Source: Symsagittifera roscoffensis (lineage: Eukaryota > Xenacoelomorpha > Acoela > Convolutidae). Taken from it: 64,000 bases of DNA. A model generated the notes under the pieces. The model had not been told where the DNA came from, did not search any database, and saw nothing but the letters and a program-made list of their open reading frames with translations. The translations under genes were made by a program, and so were the position numbers. Where the stretch lies: assembly GCF_963678635.1 (NCBI RefSeq), contig NC_087068.1, forward strand, positions 34,731,436 through 34,795,435. Direction: 5' to 3'. How positions within the stretch are numbered: position 1 is the stretch's first letter; each line of letters begins with the position of its first letter. Shown here one piece after another: positions 42,580-53,553 of the stretch.

Positions 42580-43609
42580 TTACTGTAGTGTAGTAACTCT
42601 CAGTTTTACTTTCAGGTCTGGTTGCTTGAAAATATGACATGACCTTTTTATCAAACATCCGAGCTCGATTTTGCCTTGCATTGACTTTTTTAGTATTTCA
42701 TTGTAGCCTCTTCTTGTATAAAAGCCCGTGCGCATATCCTGACACATGTAAGGAGGATAGAGTTGACTGGCATCAATCCCAACTATTGATTTACACAAGT
42801 TGTTTGATTTTCAAAAAAAATGTTCGTTTGCTACTGCTTTCCTTGAGAAAAACAAATTTCCTTTTTTCCAAGCAAGACACTATCGCTCAAAAAAACGGGT
42901 AAAAGTTATAGTCGGTTGACATGTGTAGACAGATTTTCGCTAGATTTGGTAGTGTGCAGCTGAGCTGTAACATGTATATCCCTTTGTTATGATAAGGTTG
43001 AACCATTTTATGGATAGCTTCAAGGGTAGGAAAAACTTCTTTGTTGTTGTACTTTTGTGGAAATTTGCGAATTTTTGACATCAGCTCCTGTTCCCAGATT
43101 GATTTCAAGTATTTGTAGTTTACCAGTCCCCTAGGTGGTGTGATTTTCACCCAATGTTTTTTTCATTGCTTGCTCTTTTGTTAACCCAGTATTAAGAACC
43201 TTCATAATGTCCAGAAGCTGAACGTCTCCAAGTCTTGCTTATTGAGCTTGTTCTGTGTAGTCTTCAAGTCTGCTTTAGTACCAAAGAGCACAAACTTTTC
43301 AAAAAATTTGTTATTTTCATGAGCTTAGAATTAACGATATTCTCCGGTTTCGATTTTACGCAACACAAATCCAAAGAAATGTTGATTTTTGCTGCACACA
43401 TTTTTTCAAAGACTTGATCCAGTTTTTCATTAACGATAAAAAATCTAGTTACAAAAGTTTAAAATTGAATACCTTGTGGCGTCCATTTTCCACAGCGGTA
43501 TCCATCAAAGAGTGTTGACAGGCTTCCAGCTCATCTCGTATCTGATCAATATTTTCCTTGTTTCCTATTTTTTATTCAACAGCAACAGAATCACTCGTTT
43601 TTCTCGCTT
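42580..43609 (-). pseudogene. Transposon-type family B DNA polymerase, decayed
   Basis: Minus strand, three pieces. Near 43490-43560 a helix reads NKENIDQIRDELEACQHSLM. Frame 43150-42887 holds NYKYLKSIWEQELMSKIRKF, then VFPTLEAIHKMVQPYHNKGI and LQLSCTLPNLAKICLH. Frame 42798-42580 holds IVGIDASQLYPPYMCQDM followed by RTGFYTRRGYNEIL, which fits the family B polymerase motif A (D-x-x-S-L-Y-P). The set matches the DNA_pol_B_2 type proteins found in Polinton-like and related elements of animals. Frame changes separate the pieces, and the later catalytic motifs (K-x-x-x-N-x-x-Y-G, D-T-D) are not present before 42560, so it cannot be active. The tandem exon array lies directly upstream of it on the same strand. 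Confidence 0.7.
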
Positions 43610-43885
43610 TCAACCCGTGATATTTTCTATGATATTGATGAAGTCAATAAAAGCTTGGAAATCATTTCTCACTCGATACACTTTTTTGACTTTGGGGTTG
43701 ACTTTATGTGCTTTTTGCCCGTTTTGAAAATGGTTTCTTGCTGGTTGTAAGTACAATAATAACATTCCAGACATAGAAAAAAATTGTAGCGCACAACTTT
43801 TGCTGTTTAGGGCCGCATAGGACCTACTGTTTTCTTTGTCACAGTCCTCGCATTTCACTTTCTTACTCCTTTCGAGTGAAGGCAT
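43610..43885 (-). pseudogene. Cysteine-motif exon, array A unit 1
   Basis: Starts directly after TTTTTTCAG-type acceptor sequence with MPSLERSKKVKCEDCDKEN. It shares about 215 bp with the other units but its downstream end differs: instead of the GTAAG donor it runs on (NDFQAFIDFINIIENITG) toward the PolB frames. It is therefore the unit closest to the polymerase and the natural junction between array and gene. The frame switch after NSKSC is the same as in the other units. Confidence 0.55.
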
Positions 43886-44345
43886 CTGAAAAAAGCGAGA
43901 GATTAAGCATAAAACATATTTAAAAAAAAGTACATGGTACAAACAAAAATTGAGAGATTTAAAATGTCCCAAAAAATTAATAGATTAATTATAGTTTCTT
44001 TGAATTCTTGAAAAAAGTTGGAAACAATTTCAAGTAGTTTTACAAAATATAGACCAATTGCTTTTATAGAAAAACAATCAGAATTAAATGAGGTTTAATT
44101 ACTGTTGTGTAAAGAAAACCAACCAATCAGAATCGAGTATTCTTTCAGTATCACTGGTTGTTCGAGATCAATCGATCACATTCTGGCTTTTTCTAAAAGA
44201 GAATTGTCGATTAATTTTCTAAAAATTTTAATCATTATTTGAAAAATGTCTATCAAAAACTATTCGAATTTCCCCGTGTTACTTTACAAGAAAAAAGTAA
44301 AAACTGAAGGTTTTCCTTATTGATGAAATAGATGTTTGCTCTTAC

Positions 44346-44599
44346 CTTTTTCTTAATTGGATCTTCTTGGAAATCCGTTCTCACACGATGAACACTTTTT
44401 TGACTTTGGGGTTGACTTTATGTGCTTTTTGCCCGTATTGAAATTGGTTTCTTGCTGGTTGTAAGTACAATAATAACATTCCAGACATAGAAAAAAATTG
44501 TAGCGCACAACTTTTGCTGTTTAGGGCCGCATAGGACCTACTGTTTTCTTTGTCACAGTCCTCGCATTTCACTTTCTTACTCCTTTTGAGTGAAGGCAT
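44346..44599 (-). pseudogene. Cysteine-motif exon, array A unit 2
   Basis: 254 bp between TTTTTTCAG and GTAAGAGC. Frame one gives KVKCEDCDKENSRSYAALNS (C-x2-C). The second CxxC pair, FLCLECYYCTYNQQ, and a third, KKCSSCENGFP, are in the next frame, so the exon switches frame after about codon 30. The combined motif looks like a zinc ribbon, with four or more cysteines in pairs. A run of six A on the coding strand near the end sets the frame of the last 20 codons. Confidence 0.55.
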
Positions 44600-45058
44600 C
44601 TGAAAAAATTGCGAAATTTAGCCTAAACTATTTTTAAATAAAAGTACATGGTACAAACAAAAATTGAGAGAATTAAAATGTCCAAAAAACTAGTAGATTA
44701 ATTATAGTTTCTTTGAATTGTTGAAAAAATTTGGAAACAATTTCAAGTAGTTATACAAAATATAAACCAATTGCTTTTATTGAAAAAAAATCAGAATGAA
44801 ATGAGGTTTAATTACTGTTGTGTAATGAAAACCAACCAATCAGAATCGAGTATTCTTTCAGTATCACTGGTTGTTCGAGATCAATCGATCACATTCTTGC
44901 ATTTTCTAAAAGTGAATTGTTGATTATTTTTCTAAAAATTTTAATCATTATTTGAAAAATGTCTATCAAAAACTATTCGAATTTCCCCGTGTTGCTTTAC
45001 AAGAAAAAAGTAAAAACTGAAGGTTTTCCTTATTGATGAAATAGATGTTTGCTCTTAC

Positions 45059-45312
45059 CTTTTTCTTAATTGGATCTTCTTGGAAATCCGTTCTCACACG
45101 ATGAACACTTTTTTGACTTTGGGGTTGACTTTATGTGCTTTTTGCCCGTATTGAAATTGGTTTCTTGCTGGTTGTAAGTACAATAATAACATTCCGGACA
45201 TAAAAAAAAATTGTAGCGCACAATTTTTGCTGTTTATGGCCGCATAGGACCTTCTATTTTCTTTGTCACAGTCCTCGCATTTCACTTTTTTACTCCTGTT
45301 GAGTGAAGGCAT
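45059..45312 (-). pseudogene. Cysteine-motif exon, array A unit 3
   Basis: 254 bp, KVKCEDCDKENRRSYAAINS with the same frame switch and FLCPECYYCTYNQQ in the second frame. Six-A run as in unit 2. Acceptor and donor words are conserved. Confidence 0.55.
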
Positions 45313-45774
45313 CTGAAAAAATTGCGAGATTTAGCCTAAACTATTTTTAAATAAAAGTACATGGTACAAACAAAAATTGAGAGATTTAAAATGTCCCAAA
45401 AAATTAATAGATTAATTATAGTTTCTTTGAATTGTTGAAACAATTTGGAAATAATTTCAAGTAGTTATACAAAATATAGACCAATTGCTTTTATAGAAAA
45501 ACAATCAGAATGAAATGAGGTTTAATTACTGTTGTGTAAAGAAAACCAACCAATCAGAATCGAGTATTATTTCAGTATCACTGGTTGTTCGAGATCAATC
45601 GATCACATTCTGGCTTTTTCTAAAAGTGAATTGTCGATTATTTTTCTAAAAATTTTAATCATTATTTGAAAAATGTCTATCGAAAACTATTCGAATTTCC
45701 CCGTGTTACTTTACAAGAAAAAAGTATAAAAACTGAAGGTTTTCCTTATTGATGAAATAGATGTTTGCTCTTAC

Positions 45775-46027
45775 CTTTTTCTTAATTGGATCTTCTTGGA
45801 AATTTGTTCTCACACGATGAACACTTTTTGACTTTGGGGTTGACTTTATGTGCTTTTTGCCCGTATTGAAATTGGTTTCTTGCTGGTTGTAAGTACAATA
45901 AAAACATTCCGGACATAGAAAAAAATTGTAGCGCACAATTTTTGCTGTTTATGGCCGCATAGGACTTTCTGTTTTCTTTGTCACAGTCCTCGCATTTCAC
46001 TTTTTTACTCCTGTTGAGTGAAGGCAT
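45775..46027 (-). pseudogene. Cysteine-motif exon, array A unit 4
   Basis: 253 bp with a five-A run, so the first frame now reaches KKCSSCENKFPRRSN and the second frame (FLCPECFYCTYNQQETNFNT) runs through the donor as EDPIKKK. Splice-like borders are conserved. Confidence 0.55.
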
Positions 46028-46487
46028 CTGAAAAAATTGCGAGATTTAGCCTAAACTATTTTTAAATAAAAGTACATGGTACAAACAAAAATTGAGAGAT
46101 TTAAAATGTCCCAAAAAATTAATAGATTAATTATAGTTTCTTTGAATTGTTGAAACAATTTGGAAATAATTTCAAGTAGTTATACAAAATATAGACCAAT
46201 TGCTTTTATTGAAAAAAAATCAGAATGAAATGAGGTTTAATTACTGTTGTGTAAAGAAAACCAACCAATCAGAATCGAGTATTCTTTCAGTATCACTGGT
46301 TGTTCGAGATCAATCGATCACATTCTGGCTTTTTCTAAAAGTGAATTGTCGATTATTTTTCTAAAAATTTTAATCATTATTTGAAAAATGTCTATCGAAA
46401 ACTATTCGAATTTCCCCGTGTTACTTTACAAGAAAAAAGTAAAAACTGAAGGTTTTTCTTATTGATGAAATAGATGTTTGCTCTTAC

Positions 46488-46742
46488 CTTTTTCTTAATT
46501 GGATCTTCTTGGAAATCCGTTCTCACACAATGAACACTTTTTTTGACTTTGGGGTTGACTTTATGTGCTTTTTGCCCGTATTGAAATTGGCTTCTTGCTG
46601 GTTGTAAGTACAATATTAACATGGCGTTTATAGAAAAAAATTGTAGCGCACAACTTTTGCTGTTTAGGGCCGCATAGGACCTACTGTTTTCTTTGTCACA
46701 GTCCTCGCATTTCACTTTCTTACTCCTTTCGAGTGAAGGCAT
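46488..46742 (-). pseudogene. Cysteine-motif exon, array A unit 5
   Basis: 255 bp with a seven-A run. The first frame stays open across the exon and into the intron-like sequence (VHCVRTDFQEDPIKKK). It differs from units 2-4 by a changed segment (FFSINAMLILYLQ), so its second CxxC pair in the shifted frame is lost. The exon is followed upstream by a truncated sixth unit. Confidence 0.5.
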
Positions 46743-47214
46743 CTGAAAAAAGCGAGAGATTAAGCATAAAACATATTTAAAAAAAAGTACATGGTACAAA
46801 CAAAAATTGAGAGATTTAAAATGTCCCAAAAAATTAATAGATTAATTATAGTTTCTTTGAAATGTTGAAAAAAGTTGGAAACAATTTCAAGTAGTTATAC
46901 AAAATATAGACCAGTTGCATTTATTGAAAACAAAATCAGAATGAGATGAGGTTTAGTTACTGTTGCGTAATGGAAACCAACCAATCAGAATCGAGTATTC
47001 TTTTAGTATCACTGTTTGTTCGAGATCAATCGATCACATTCTGGCGTTTTCTAATAGTGAATTGTTGATTATTTTTCTAAAAGTTTTAATCATTAGTTGA
47101 AAAATGTCTATCGAAAACTATTCGAACTTCCTCGTGTTATTTTACAAGAAAAAATTAAAAACTGAAGGTTTTTCTTATTGATGAAATAGATGTTGACTCT
47201 TACCTTTTTCTTAA

Positions 47215-48240
47215 CTTGTTGTACTTTTTAATTGTATAAAATAGTGTTATCCGGCTGAGTAAAGGTCTCTTTAGAGAAACTGACTCAATCAAAGAGTTTT
47301 ATTTTTGAACCGAGTATTGAATATCAAAGCCTTAAACTTACGGCTGAATTACTCCTGACAAGGAAAGAAATTTTGTTTATTCTCGAAATTTTGAAATTGA
47401 TCAAAAAATCGTATGATAAAATTGGAACCTGATCCAAACTATGCATTATTATTGGTTTTAAATTAGATATTTTATCCCTATAAAATATTAAAGACTAACC
47501 AATCACACTCGATCAAACTAACAACCGACTTATTTGCAAGTGCTGAAATTACTTGTAATTTCAGCACCAGAGCAATTTGAATTTAAATACAATTTAGTTG
47601 CTTTCTCCAAAAAACCGACTTGTTAGCAAACCAGTATACTTTAGATCTATTGAGACTAAGAGATATAAGAGTACGATTAAGATCGGTATTAGACTAAGAA
47701 GTTGCACGAATCTATCCGGCCGAAAATAGGATAGCGTGACGAGCAGACGGTGTACTCTATCTGAATTTACTCTATGAGCTAGACCATCATCCCAACTCAT
47801 CTGGTGCGACCAAAAATCTCGAATAAAACGTTACGGAACAAAATAGCTTAGAACTAACCAAAAATAGATTAGACTTAGACAAAAAACATTCTCAAAAATG
47901 TTACACGACAATATTTTAATTGAAATGTCTCTACGACTTAATAGATCAGAGCCATTATTCCGAACAATACGAGAACTACCCAGTATTGTTGGAAAAAAAA
48001 CCTCGGACAAGAGACGATACACGACTACAAAGGAATTAACCCATAAGTTTCATGGTCGTACGGTAAAAGCCAACACAAACTTTTATATTTAGAGTTTTAT
48101 TAGCAATGAACTTAGATTTTTATTTGCAAACATAGTATCTTTGAAGAAAAACCTTCACCGATAATTACAGGCGCCAAACTTAATATAGTACAATATTGAC
48201 AGATAAAAACATCCCTAGTCGTTCCCTTTAATCTGCAGTA
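47215..48240. other. Presumed LTR or leader of Ty3-type element 2, copy 1
   Basis: TGTTATCCGGCTGAG at 47245 looks like an LTR start (TG) and recurs as TGCTATCCGGCTGAG at 49229. The LTR end and primer-binding site were not identified. Short frames on both strands here have no motif. A 13-bp perfect hairpin lies at 47540-47567. Confidence 0.4.
47540..47567. other. Perfect 28-nt palindrome
   Basis: GTGCTGAAATTAC, TT, GTAATTTCAGCAC: 13-bp arms with a 2-nt centre. The same hairpin is at 57210-57237 in duplication copy 2. It is not followed by a T-run on either strand. It may be structural within the retroelement leader. Confidence 0.85.
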
Positions 48241-49283
48241 ATTTTAAAAAGATATCTAGAAAAAATCTGTATTGAAAATAAAATTACAAAAATCAGTTAG
48301 TAAACACACAAAATGTTAGTAATATATAAATCATCTCTTCATCTCAGCTTCATCATTTAAAACATAACAGCAAATCATATACCCACTAACAACATCAAAA
48401 ACTAATTAAATAAAGTTTTTTTATCAATCAAAGTTTATCTTAAAACATAAAGGCCTATCCTTTCCTATCCTATCCTATTACTTATTTTTACTTAACTTAA
48501 GCTTTTTAAACTGAAAAGATCATCAAGGCTTTCCTTGCATCTTTATTTCACTTTTAACTAAATTAAATTCAGTTTCATTAATTTTATATCCTGATCATCA
48601 AGGCTTATCCTTGGATCAAATAGAACAATTTTGTTCTCCTCCACACATTTAGAAAAGTGTCTAACGAACTCAAACGTCGATTCACTATCCAATACTTTCT
48701 CAAGACCCAAGACTCATAGAAATTTTTCAATCACACTAACCATTCCAATTGGGACAAACAGTGACGAACTTCGGTTCTTCATCCTTCACTTAACCCCCCT
48801 CTTACCTGACCCAGGATAATCATTCTCAGGAATCGATATATAAATTTCTCTCCAACTCTGAAATACACAAAAATAAGTTAGGCTAACCCAAAAAAATTTT
48901 AAGAACTAACAGTTTAGGTCAATAAAAATCACTTAACCAAATATTGCATCCGTCATCCTAAACCTTATGTCACTAGACAACTTAGGAAATAAACAAACAT
49001 CATACTACACAATTTTGAAATAAACAACAAAAAATATGACCTCGTAATCACTCCACACACACAGTCAATAGGATATATTAGAACAAAATGACAAACAACC
49101 ACTAGAAAAATTTTTAGCAAACAAAGACAGATTACACGAAGAAGATTTTCAAAACGAAGAAACGCAGTCTCCGAATCAGAAACAAGTAATTTGGAAGAAC
49201 TTTACAGTTTAAAAAACTCCGTAAATTGTGCTATCCGGCTGAGGATAAGAACAATAAGAAGATCCGGGTGTGGAGGAGAACAA
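48241..49283 (+). repeat. 1.04-kb secondary tandem duplication, unit 1
   Basis: ATTTTAAAAAGATATCTAG starts at 48241 and at 49284. The unit carries the leader up to the first gag codons. It lacks about 180 bp (from ACTTAAACTTAG to AAGAAAGTAAC) that unit 2 has after GACCCAGGA, and ends with TGCTATCCGGCTGAGG joined to the gag start region. It is absent from duplication copy 2. Confidence 0.85.
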
Positions 49284-50402
49284 ATTTTAAAAAGATATCT
49301 AGAAAAAATCTGTATTGAAAATAAAATTACAAAAATCAGTTAGTAAACACACAAATTGTTAGTAACATATAAATCATCTCTTCATCTCAGCTTCATCATT
49401 TAAAACATAACAGCAAATCATATACCCACTAACATCATCAAAAACTAATTAAATAAAGTTTTTTTATCAATCAAAGTTTATCTTAAAACATAAAGGCCTA
49501 TCCTTTCCTATCCTATCCTATTACTTATTTTTACTTAACTTAAGCTTTTTAAACTGAAAAGATCATCAAGGCTTTCCTTGGATCTTTATTTCACTTTTAC
49601 CTAAATTAAATTCAGTTTCATTAATTTTATATCCTGATCATCAAGGCTTATCCTTGGATCAAATAGAACAATTTTGTTCTCCTCCACACATTTAGAAAAG
49701 TGTCTAACGACCTCAAACATCGATTCACTATCCAACCATTTCTCAAGACCCAAGATTAATAGAAATTTTTCAATCACACTAACCATTCCAATTGGGACAA
49801 ACAGTGACGAACTTCGGTTATCATCCTTCACTTAACCCCCCTCTTACCTGACCCAGGACAATACTTAAACTTAGTAAGTTTAAAAAAGTACCTAACGAAT
49901 TACTTGTGTACTAATTATACCTGAACCTTGTGCATCAATTTACTATTCTCCAACACTTGAACACAATCAATACCCCTAAGTAAGATTAAACAAGTTAACA
50001 CCTTAACTTAGACTAGTCACAAGAAAGTAACAATCATTCTCAGGAACCGATATATAAAGTTCTCTCCAACTCTGAAATACACCAACCAAGTTAGGCTAAC
50101 CCAAAAAAAATGGTAAGAACTAACAGTTTAGGTTAATAAAAATCACTTATCCAAATATTGCATCCGTCATCCTAAACCTTATGTCACTAGACAACTTAGG
50201 AAATAAACAAACATCATACTACACAATTTTGAAATAAACAACAAAAAATATGACCTCGTAATCACTCCACACACAGTCAATAGGATATATTAGAACAAAA
50301 TGACAAACAACCACTAGAAAAATTTTTAGCAAACAAAGACAGATTACACGAAGAAGATTTTCAAAACGAAGAAACGCAGTCTCCGAATCAGAAACAAGTA
50401 AT
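49284..50402 (+). other. Leader of Ty3-type element 2, copy 1 (second leader)
   Basis: Non-coding leader with CCTATCCTATCCTATTACTT and GATCATCAAGGC repeats (49560 and 49637). It is the unit-2 version that matches duplication copy 2. The gag-like frame opens at 50403. No gene is seen within it. Confidence 0.45.
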
Positions 50403-50624
50403 TTGGAAGAACTTTACAGTTTAAAAGACTCCGTAAATAAAAATTACCAAGTTAATGATACACTATATTTTTCTGACTCAGAAACCACGTCACAATCATC
50501 AATACAAAGAAAACGAAGAAAAAAAACGACATACAAAAACAAACCAGTACGTCTACACAGTTGGAATCAACCAATAAAACACATTGAAAACTACAAATTG
50601 ACAATTATTAAAACACAAAAATGA
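50403..50624 (+). pseudogene. Gag-like N-terminal frame, element 2 copy 1
   Basis: 73-codon frame (EELYSLKDSVNKNYQVNDTL, then a basic segment RKRRKKTTYKNKPVRLH). It ends ATGA, overlapping the start of the next frame at 50621. In duplication copy 2 a Tyr codon is replaced by TAA (59158-59160), so there the frame is broken. Confidence 0.45.
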
Positions 50625-51460
50625 GTCAAAATGAAGAAAGCGAAGATGAAAAATCCATCCTCCCATTTTTAATCAGTTCACTCACTGATGATAGAGGACA
50701 AAAACACTTTTTTCAAAATTTAATCGCAAATTTATTTGAAAAAGGAACTAGTCCATGTACGGCAGAATTTCCAGAAGTAAAAATCAAAAGACAAATTATC
50801 GATCACCATCTAAAAGGAATATGTAAGCTAACACAACAAAAAGGAATCTATACCATAGAAACCCATTCACCAAGTAAATTTCATGGTAGATATCTACTTC
50901 AAACAGACGACGTAGATAAAGAGTTTTCAAAAGTTCTCACCGAATACATAAAAAAAATACAACACCAAAACTCACAAAGAGCAAATTTAATATTCACTAG
51001 CGATGTATTTCAAATAATTCATAGCTATCTATCTTTACTAAAAAAACCAGAATCCCAAGGAACTTCACCAGGTCAAACATCAAAACACACAACTGTAAGA
51101 CATGAAATTGAAATATTCTCCGAATATTTAAACACAATCTGTGAAAATTTAACCAGTAACGAAGTTTCACAAAAAATCGTAGCGTGGTTTATCATTGATT
51201 ATGTCACACATAATATTGATTGAATCTCACAAGCAAGAAAAAATTTTAGACTCCAAAATTCAACTGATGACACTGTGTTAGCTGAACAATCAGATTATTT
51301 TTGGGACCCTGAATGGTCTCATCCACTATTCTTGAATATACCAACAGATATTTCAAGTCAAGCAATCAGCACAATCTCAATTAACAAAGACTATGTTAAA
51401 GTATACCCACTCACAACTGACGCAAACACCTCTAAATTGTTATTCATATCTACCCCATAG
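50621..51460 (+). pseudogene. Gag-like protein, element 2 copy 1
   Basis: Starts MSQNEESEDEKSILPFLISS. It reads 200 codons to a TGA after THNID, then continues in the same frame with ISQARKNFRLQNSTDDTVLA to ISTP and a TAG at 51458-51460. The TGA is where the frame would need one sense codon, and the same TGA is in copy 2 (59849-59851). It is a helical, acidic protein. It has no catalytic motif and its function is inferred only from its place ahead of the Retrotrans_gag-like domain. Confidence 0.5.
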
Positions 51461-51743
51461 AATAGGAAATAATAGTTTAAACGCAACCCTGATACAACAA
51501 GAAAACCTAAATCGAACTAAAAATCTTTTACAACAAGATATTCAAACACCATCACATTTCAAAAATGAAGAGGCAGTTATAACAATAACAACAACACAAC
51601 AAAGTATCTCACCAATATATCCAAATCTTACAACTCCAGGACCTAAAAATCCAACTTTACCACAGGTAACATTACAATCTACGGTTAAACCTCCGTTGTC
51701 CCAAAATATTCACATATGGACCATAAAACGTTTAGACCAATGA
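51393..51743 (+). pseudogene. Gln/Pro/Thr-rich gag segment, shifted frame, copy 1
   Basis: Frame reading ATLIQQENLNRTKNLLQQDI and PNLTTPGPKNPTLPQVTLQS. It overlaps the end of the preceding frame, so a frame change lies between 51430 and 51470. It ends after TIKRLDQ at 51741-51743. Confidence 0.4.
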
Positions 51744-52235
51744 CAAAACCAACACAAAAACAAAGAACACTCACTAGAAACAATTTTGCAGAACACAATT
51801 ATAAGTATGTAAATAGACCACAAACATCTAAATCTCCTCGCACAAATATGCAATATCATTTATTTTCACAAAGACAAAATTTCCAACATCCAACAATAAA
51901 GTCAGTAATTTTTAACGATTACCCACGAATTTCACAAAACCAAAGTGAAAATTATCCATTTTTTTAATAAAATAAAAACAATAAACAGAAAAAACAAAAT
52001 AAACATAAAACACCTTATTACACACCCAATTTTCTTTCATCAGATGATGAAGATTTTTATGACCAAAATCGTTGAAAATTTTTTCAAAACCAAAGACTCC
52101 ACTCTTATCACGTAAATCAACCAGACATTTTTGAACCATATACACTAGAACAACATATGCGACAATCTAGACCAAATCACGCATCTCAAAATAATTTTTT
52201 TTTCACAAAACCCAGTTAATACCGATTATTATCAA
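51716..52235 (+). pseudogene. Gag segment with in-frame stops, copy 1
   Basis: Reads THKFRPMTKPTQKQRTL-like sequence then NYPFF, two adjacent TAA codons, and continues in the same frame through PYYTPNFLSSDDEDFYDQNR, a TGA, and FEPYTLEQHMRQSRPNHASQ. The isolated stops in an otherwise coherent frame mark point-mutation decay. All are shared by copy 2. Confidence 0.4.
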
Positions 52236-52598
52236 CCAACGCAAATGCAAAATGAAATTCCACTACCTTATTACTTACAACGACATAAAGTCACAAAAAG
52301 TCAACTTACAATTTTTTCACAAATGCCAAATGCCGCAGAATCTTTTCAAATGACTATGAATCCATACCTAATGGGTGGATCATCAATAACATCAAACAAA
52401 CCAATGATGGTATTCACCGGTACAGACTCTAAGTATTCTGTAGAAGATTATTTAAATGCAGTAACAGCAAATTTAATGTTGAATATAGGACCTGAACCAA
52501 TAAATACACCACTTCACCAGAATTGGATACATAGACGCACAGCGTTAATACAAACCACACTTGATGGCGCAGCTTAAAAATGGTTTTTAGTTTTACCT
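52236..52598 (+). pseudogene. Retrotrans_gag-like domain, truncated by the duplication, copy 1
   Basis: Frame with FTGTDSKYSVEDYLNAVTAN and LHQNWIHRRTALIQTTLDGA, then TAA and KWFLVLP, where the duplication junction at 52598 cuts it. The W-x(5)-A-L-x-x-L-D-G-A-A-x-x-W-F layout fits the Ty3-type Retrotrans_gag domain. The TAA between DGAA and KWF sits where that family usually has Gln. Confidence 0.7.
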
Positions 52599-53277
52599 AG
52601 ATTTTCGCTAGATTTGGTAGTGTGCAGCTGAGCTGTAACATGTATATCCCTTTGTTATGATAAGGTTGAACCATTTTATGGATAGCTTCAAGGGTAGGAA
52701 AAACTTCTTTGTTGTTGTACTTTTGTGGAAATTTGCGAATTTTTGACATCAGCTCCTGTTCCCAGATTGATTTCAAGTATTTGTAGTTTACCAGTCCCCT
52801 AGGTGGTGTGATTTTCACCCAATGTTTTTTTCATTGCTTGCTCTTTTGTTAACCCAGTATTAAGAACCTTCATAATGTCCAGAAGCTGAACGTCTCCAAG
52901 TCTTGCTTATTGAGCTTGTTCTGTGTAGTCTTCAAGTCTGCTTTAGTACCAAAGAGCACAAACTTTTCAAAAAATTTGTTATTTTCATGAGCTTAGAATT
53001 AACGATATTCTCCGGTTTCGATTTTACGCAACACAAATCCAAAGAAATGTTGATTTTTGCTGCACACATTTTTTCAAAGACTTGATCCAGTTTTTCATTA
53101 ACGATAAAAAATCTAGTTACAAAAGTTAAAAATTGAATACCTTGTGGCGTCCATTTTCCACAGCGGTATCTATCAAAGAGTGTTGACAGGCTTCCAGCTC
53201 ATCTCGTATCTGATCAATATTTTCCTTGTTTCCTATTTTTTATTCAACAGCAACAGAATCACTCGTTTTTCTCGCTT
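52599..53277 (-). pseudogene. PolB-type remnant, truncated, duplication copy 2
   Basis: Carries NYKYLKSIWEQELMSKIRKF to LQLSCTLPNLAKI, then stops at the duplication junction, so the motif A part present at 42580-42798 is missing here. Identical frame changes to copy 1 show they predate the duplication. Confidence 0.65.
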
Positions 53278-53553
53278 TCAACCCGTGATATTTTCTATGA
53301 TATTGATGAAGTCAATAAAAGCTTGGAAATCATTTCTCACTCGATACACTTTTTTGACTTTGGGGTTGACTTTATGTGCTTTTTGCCCGTTTTGAAAATG
53401 GTTTCTTGCTGGTTGTAAGTACAATAATAACATTCCAGACATAGAAAAAAATTGTAGCCCACAACTTTTGCTGTTTAGGGCCGCATAGGACCTACTGTTT
53501 TCTTTGTCACAGTCCTCGCATTTCACTTTCTTACTCCTTTCGAGTGAAGGCAT
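53278..53553 (-). pseudogene. Cysteine-motif exon, array B unit 1
   Basis: Counterpart of 43610-43885. One substitution changes Ala to Gly in SCGLQFF; otherwise the same frames and the same non-canonical downstream end. Confidence 0.55.

Larger units (their letters stand above)
43668..47214 (-). repeat. 714-bp tandem array of exon-intron units, array A
   Basis: Exon starts lie at 43885, 44599, 45312, 46027 and 46742 (spacing 714, 713, 715, 715). Each full unit has an acceptor-like TTTTTTCAG, a 253-255-bp exon, a donor GGTAAGAGC and an intron-like 460-bp stretch. A sixth unit survives only as donor and intron (from 47199) and breaks off at about 47214, 30 bp before the presumed LTR start of the retroelement. 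Confidence 0.85.
42931..52598 (+). repeat. 9.67-kb tandem duplication, copy 1
   Basis: Begins AGATTTTCGCTAGATTTGG and ends GTTTTTAGTTTTACCT at 52598, where the first words start again. It holds the PolB remnant, the exon array and the start of a Ty3-type element. Differences from copy 2 are few (for example 43789, 45296 region, 50520 region) apart from an extra block of about 1.04 kb at 48241-49283. Confidence 0.95.

Noticed and set aside
43476-43727. Plus-strand 83-codon frame (also 53144-53395)
   Set aside because: It lies opposite the minus-strand exon end and PolB-type helix, is Phe/Ile/Ser-rich, and has no motif.
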